Origin: CAUUCF01 sp045580225
GTDB taxonomy: Bacteria > Pseudomonadota > Gammaproteobacteria > UBA9339
DNA: 32,462 nucleotides
Reading direction: 5' to 3'
Assembly (NCBI GenBank): GCA_045580225.1
Contig: JAZNNJ010000006.1
Coordinates: forward strand, 1 to 32,462
The notes below the pieces were generated by a model that saw only the letters and a list, made by a program, of their open reading frames with translations, was not told where the DNA came from and searched no databases. The translations under genes were made by a program, and so were the position numbers. This document shows, one piece after another, positions 25,413 through 32,462 of this stretch (the first letter of the stretch is position 1; every line of letters begins with the position of its first letter).

Positions 25413-25592
25413 ATGAGGAAGATAAATCTTAGCGAAGTCGATATTGTTGTAGGCGGAAAGGGAAGCACTAGAGAAACAAGTGATGAGGAAATTAATAATC
25501 CTATCGCAATTGTTGGGATAATGGGAGCTTTTGTTGTGTGTGCAGGAGCGTGCATGTGGTTAATGATTAAGGTTGCTGATAAAATGCTGTAA
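25413..25592 (+). CDS. Small bacteriocin-like peptide with double-glycine leader
   Basis: A 59-residue precursor. The first 15 residues, MRKINLSEVDIVVGG, fit the double-glycine leader of peptides cut and exported by C39-peptidase ABC transporters: Glu at -8, hydrophobic residues at -12, -7 and -4, Gly-Gly at -2/-1. The predicted mature part of 44 residues starts KGSTRETSDEEINN and has one hydrophobic helix (PIAIVGIMGAFVVCAGACMW) with two Cys, ending KVADKML. ATG 25413 is set by GGAG at 25403-25406; the upstream TTG in frame is not needed. It resembles lactobin A/cerein 7B-type precursors in the leader. No transporter or immunity gene is recognisable nearby. Toxin, signal or effector roles are open. 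Confidence 0.75.
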   Translation: MRKINLSEVDIVVGGKGSTRETSDEEINNPIAIVGIMGAFVVCAGACMWLMIKVADKML

Positions 25593-25603
25593 AAGTGAGT
25601 TTT

Positions 25604-25957
25604 ATGAAAGATATAACATTTCTTGAAATGCAGGTTGTTTTTGGCCGCAGCAGTAAAGGTAGTAGCAAGTGTGGTTATTTTGTTACTGATATCTTTGATT
25701 CCGCGCGAATAGCACTAAAGGGAATGTGTATAGGAATAGCTGGTGTAAAAGTTTTCTACAAAAATAATCATCATCTTAGTGCTTTAGGTGTTGCTAAAGT
25801 AACAACATATGAGTTCATGTGTTTGACCGCAACATCTGTTTTAGTGGACTTTTTCGAAATATCGCTTTTAGGCTGTAAACCAGGAAGTTTTGCGAGTAAT
25901 AGTGGTAATTCAACTTCGATTGCTAATTCGACGAATAACAGCAAAACAGAAGTATAG
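25604..25957 (+). CDS. Second leader-peptide protein, GR-type leader
   Basis: A 117-residue protein whose first 15 residues, MKDITFLEMQVVFGR, align without gaps to the leader of the preceding gene, with Glu at -8 and Gly-Arg in place of Gly-Gly. The predicted mature part (about 102 residues) begins SSKGSSKCGYF. It has hydrophobic stretches around GMCIGIAGVKVFY and FMCLTATSVLVDFFEISLLG, four Cys, and a Ser/Asn/Thr-rich tail. ATG 25604 is chosen over GTG 25595 because GTGAG just upstream serves as a Shine-Dalgarno. It follows the first gene by 11 bases and ends 6 bases from the convergent guaA stop. It could be a partner peptide or a larger exported substrate; function unknown. Confidence 0.7.
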   Translation: MKDITFLEMQVVFGRSSKGSSKCGYFVTDIFDSARIALKGMCIGIAGVKVFYKNNHHLSALGVAKVTTYEFMCLTATSVLVDFFEISLLGCKPGSFASNSGNSTSIANSTNNSKTEV

Positions 25958-25963
25958 CAATTT

Positions 25964-27493
25964 TTATTCCCACTCGATGGTGGCAGGTGGCTTGTTGGTA
26001 ATATCGTAGACAATACGATTAATGCCTGTTATTTCGTTAATGATACGACTTGAGATACGATCCAATACATCATACGGAATTCGTACCCAAGAAGCAGTCA
26101 TAAAATCATCTGTATACACAGCACGCAAGGCTAAAGTATAATCATAAGTACGTTTATCACCCATAACCCCTACAGTCCGAACAGAAGTCAATACGGCAAA
26201 ATACTGACTTCCGTTAAAATTCGTTTTTTCTAATTCACTACGAAAAATAAAATCTGCTTCCCTAAGAATAGTTAACTTTTCTTTAGTAACTTCCCCCATA
26301 ATTCGAATAGCAAGACCGGGACCAGGAAAAGGTTGACGACAAATGAGTGTTTCTGGCAAGCCTAATTCTCTTCCTAACTGACGTACTTCATCTTTAAATA
26401 ACTTTCGTAAAGGCTCTATAATTTCTTTAAAATTTACAACTGCAGGTAAACCTCCAACATTATGATGACTTTTTATAATATCTGATCCTCCTCCCCCTGA
26501 TTCAATAATATCTGGATAAATGGTTCCTTGAGCAAAGAAATCAACTTTACCAATTACCTTAGCTTCCTGTTCAAATATTTTAATAAATTCCTCACCAATA
26601 ATCTTACGTTTTTTTTCTGGATCCTCTATCCCCAACAATTTATTCAAAAAATGCTTTTCAACATCGACACGATGAAAATTGATATCCCACTCGCTAAATA
26701 ATGCTTCCACTTCATCGCCTTCATTCTTACGCAATAATCCATGGTCAACAAAAACACAAGTTAATTGTTTCCCTATTGCTTTTGCCAATATTGCCGCAGT
26801 TACAGTAGAGTCAACTCCTCCCGATAAAGCCATTAATACCTTACCTTCACCTATTTTATGTTTTATTTGCAATATTAAATCATCAAGGTAGTCTTTTATA
26901 ACCCATTTTTCTTGAATATTACAAATTTTATACAAAAAATTACTAATTATTTTTAAACCATTTAAAGTGTGAGTCACTTCTGGATGAAATTGAACCCCAT
27001 ATAACTTACGTTTACTATCAGCTATGATAACATTTTGACAATTATCAGAATAAGCAACAGAAATAAAATTATCTGGTACTGTTTCTACATGATCACCATG
27101 GCTCATCCAAACAATATCATTAATAGGTAACTCGTCAAGCAATTCACATTTAATATCATAAGTTACCTTGGTTTTTCCATATTCCCTACCTATAGTATTA
27201 CAAGCACTAATTACCTTTCCCCCTAAAGAATAAGCAATTAATTGACACCCATAACAAATACCTAAAATAGGTATTCGCAAATTAAATATTTCACGATCAA
27301 TTTTAGGTGCACTTTTTTCGTACACACTACTAGGACCACCACTTAAAATAATACCTACAGGATTAATTTCTTTGAGATCGTCCACAGATATAGTATAGGG
27401 CTTAATTTCACAATACACATTACACTCGCGAACACGACGAGCTATCAGTTGACTATATTGTCCACCAAAATCCAAAATAATAACAGTCTCCAT
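25964..27493 (-). CDS. guaA: GMP synthase (glutamine-hydrolysing)
   Basis: Converts XMP to GMP using glutamine and ATP. The N-terminal class I glutamine amidotransferase domain has the nucleophile Cys80 in GICYGCQ and the His/Glu partners in GVQFHPEVTH. The ATP-pyrophosphatase domain carries MALSGGVDSTVTAAIL. The C-terminal dimerisation domain ends NKPPATIEWE. The length is 509 residues. It lies 17 bases after xpt, so guanine-nucleotide salvage and synthesis are cotranscribed. Confidence 0.97.
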   Translation of the reverse strand: METVIILDFGGQYSQLIARRVRECNVYCEIKPYTISVDDLKEINPVGIILSGGPSSVYEKSAPKIDREIFNLRIPILGICYGCQLIAYSLGGKVISACNTIGREYGKTKVTYDIKCELLDELPINDIVWMSHGDHVETVPDNFISVAYSDNCQNVIIADSKRKLYGVQFHPEVTHTLNGLKIISNFLYKICNIQEKWVIKDYLDDLILQIKHKIGEGKVLMALSGGVDSTVTAAILAKAIGKQLTCVFVDHGLLRKNEGDEVEALFSEWDINFHRVDVEKHFLNKLLGIEDPEKKRKIIGEEFIKIFEQEAKVIGKVDFFAQGTIYPDIIESGGGGSDIIKSHHNVGGLPAVVNFKEIIEPLRKLFKDEVRQLGRELGLPETLICRQPFPGPGLAIRIMGEVTKEKLTILREADFIFRSELEKTNFNGSQYFAVLTSVRTVGVMGDKRTYDYTLALRAVYTDDFMTASWVRIPYDVLDRISSRIINEITGINRIVYDITNKPPATIEWE

Positions 27494-27510
27494 ATCACTA
27501 AACCCTAATT

Positions 27511-28086
27511 TTAATCATTTTTAAAAAAAATACCTCCCGAGCTAATTTTCTCAATAATAGCTAAAGATTTAACATCAATACCTTGATCTCGTAGCCACTT
27601 TCCACCTTTTTGGAAACCTTTTTCTATAGCACACCCAACTCCAACTAAAGTAGCACCTGCCATATTTATAATTTTACATAAACCACTAACAACTTCACCA
27701 TTAGCAATAAAATCATCAATAATCAATATACGATCATGTGGTGCAATTAAGTATTTTGAAACACATAATGTAACCGGTTTCTTATAAGTATAAGAAAAAA
27801 TATCACATTGATACAATTCTGAATCCATATTACTACTTTTACCCTTTTTAACAAAAACCATAGGTATACTATATCTCTGTGCACAAATGGATGCTAATGC
27901 AATACCAGAAGATTCAACAGTCAAAATTAAACTCACATTATTCATGTTAAAATGCAAACCAAATTCGTTAGCCATCTCAACCATAAAATCAGGGTCAATA
28001 CGTTGATTTAAAAAACTATCTACTCTAACAACATCATCGGATAGTACCTGCCCCTCATCAATAATTCGTCGTTTAAGTTTGTCCAT
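27511..28086 (-). CDS. xpt: Xanthine phosphoribosyltransferase, Bacillus-type
   Basis: Salvages xanthine to XMP using PRPP; XMP is then the substrate of the adjacent GuaA. The 191-residue sequence follows the Xpt of Bacillus rather than E. coli Gpt. The start MDKLKRRIIDEGQVLSDDVV is followed by VDSFLNQRIDP and VESSGIA, with the PRPP-binding loop ILIIDDFIANGE. ATG 28086 has a distant AGG. Only 35 bases separate it from the rRNA operon terminator, and I see no good promoter there. Expression by rRNA read-through or a promoter overlapping the terminator is possible. Confidence 0.92.
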   Translation of the reverse strand: MDKLKRRIIDEGQVLSDDVVRVDSFLNQRIDPDFMVEMANEFGLHFNMNNVSLILTVESSGIALASICAQRYSIPMVFVKKGKSSNMDSELYQCDIFSYTYKKPVTLCVSKYLIAPHDRILIIDDFIANGEVVSGLCKIINMAGATLVGVGCAIEKGFQKGGKWLRDQGIDVKSLAIIEKISSGGIFFKND

Positions 28087-28121
28087 TTAAGCAAAACCTG
28101 TTAAGAAATTTTATAAATAAA

Positions 28122-28144
28122 AAAGGCCCTTTTTTAGGGCCTTT
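28122..28144 (-). terminator. Intrinsic terminator of the rRNA operon
   Basis: On the minus strand AAAGGCCC and GGGCCTTT form an 8-bp stem around TAAAAAA, followed by TTTTATTTAT. It lies about 12 bases after the 5S gene end. Confidence 0.85.
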
Positions 28145-28155
28145 CATAAACAAAA

Positions 28156-28270
28156 CCTGGCAACGACCTACTTTCACATGAGGAAACCTCACACTATCAT
28201 CGGCGCTTGACGTTTTCACTACTGAGTTCGGAATGGAATCAGGTGGTACCCATCAGCTCAAATTACCAGG
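28156..28270 (-). rRNA. rrf: 5S ribosomal RNA
   Basis: The terminal helix CCTGGTAA-TTGCCAGG is visible. The conserved core GATGGGTACCACCTGATTCC runs on into CATTCCGAACTCAG, and the 3' half includes GTAGGTCGTTGCCAGG. About 115 bases; the exact ends are approximate. Confidence 0.95.
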
Positions 28271-28350
28271 AAAACAACAAAATTCAATAGTAAGGTACAA
28301 CAAAACAAATATCATTTCAGCTAAATTTCTAAAACCATTTAAGGTTATAT

Positions 28351-31290
<2,940 letters not shown>

Positions 31291-31493
31291 ATACAACCTT
31301 AAATGATTCCACATCATTCAAGATGAAAATCGCCGAAATTTAGCGCTGAAATTTTAATAATATTAAATATTGTTAAAATCATTTAGTTATTAAAACTAAA
31401 TGTACCCAGCTATCAAATTTTTAAAGAACACTCCCTAAAAAAGGGATTAATTATATTAATCCAATAAAATTAACATAATTAATACCTATTATA

Positions 31494-31566
31494 TGGAGCT
31501 GACCGGGATCGAACCGGTTACCTCCTGCTTGCAAAGCAGGCGCTCTCCCGAATGAGCTACAACCCC
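31494..31566 (-). tRNA. tRNA-Ala (TGC anticodon), CCA not encoded
   Basis: 73-base body in the 16S-23S spacer. The acceptor is GGGGTTG/CAGCTCC with G-T pairs, and CTGCTTTGCAAGCAG holds the TGC anticodon. The discriminator A is followed by TAT, so CCA is not encoded. Confidence 0.94.
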
Positions 31567-31591
31567 AATCTGATTACAACCATCATAACAA

Positions 31592-31668
<77 letters not shown>

Positions 31669-31784
31669 TTCATCGATCAACAAAATACTACCCATAAACC
31701 AAAATGTCAAGGAATTATTACTAACTCAACTTAGCTCCAATATTCAAGAAACAATTCATGTGAGCACTCCTAAAAATACTAACC

Positions 31785-32462
<678 letters not shown>

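Noticed and set aside
25313..25555. 80-codon minus-strand ORF opposite the first leader-peptide gene
   Set aside because: It is antisense to a gene with a good promoter, Shine-Dalgarno and leader motif, and has low-complexity content itself.

Overview
The window is AT-rich, low-GC chromosome with a gammaproteobacterial gene set: YhdP, ComM/YifB, DnaK-DnaJ, GpsA, L25-Pth, an EF-Tu operon headed by tRNA genes, and a 16S-Ile-Ala-23S-5S rRNA operon. Low GC, a decayed nuclease gene, a 1510-residue modular repeat protein and broken standard operons suggest a host-associated lineage. Something near Legionellales is possible, but this is inference; the partial 16S gene cannot be placed by eye.

Layout. 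1-702: the start of an unidentified leftward gene and a LuxR-type HTH orphan. 869-6684: cca (leftward), then rightward rpsP-rimM, a pseudopilin, a glycosyltransferase, gpsA, rplY and pth. The usual trmD-rplS partners of rpsP-rimM are absent. 6753-7860: a frameshifted AAA-ATPase/PD-(D/E)XK relic. 7945-12477: a giant hypothetical protein with its own promoter. 12939-14492: a leftward transcript tRNA-Tyr, tRNA-Gly, tRNA-Thr, tuf, tRNA-Trp. 14602-24653: leftward genes: pilin-like protein, outer-membrane protein, comM, dnaK, dnaJ, an OmpR-type regulator, rubrerythrin and yhdP. 25413-25957: two rightward tandem small proteins with double-glycine-type leaders. 25964-28086: xpt-guaA, leftward. 28122-32462: the leftward rRNA operon, with 16S cut by the window end.

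How the parts relate. Translation dominates (rRNA, tRNAs, EF-Tu, S16, RimM, L25, Pth, Cca). Three of the six tRNA genes lack an encoded CCA, so Cca is needed here, yet this Cca lacks the HD phosphohydrolase motifs. Stress and envelope genes (dnaK-dnaJ, rubrerythrin, yhdP) form a second group. Pilus and competence genes (pseudopilin, pilin-like protein, comM) hint at natural transformation.

Most worth a second look: the tandem leader-peptide pair beside guaA; the giant repeat protein with an acidic C-terminus; the 15-bp perfect palindrome at the rubrerythrin promoter; the CTG start of rimM; and the long helix-25 insertion in 23S rRNA.
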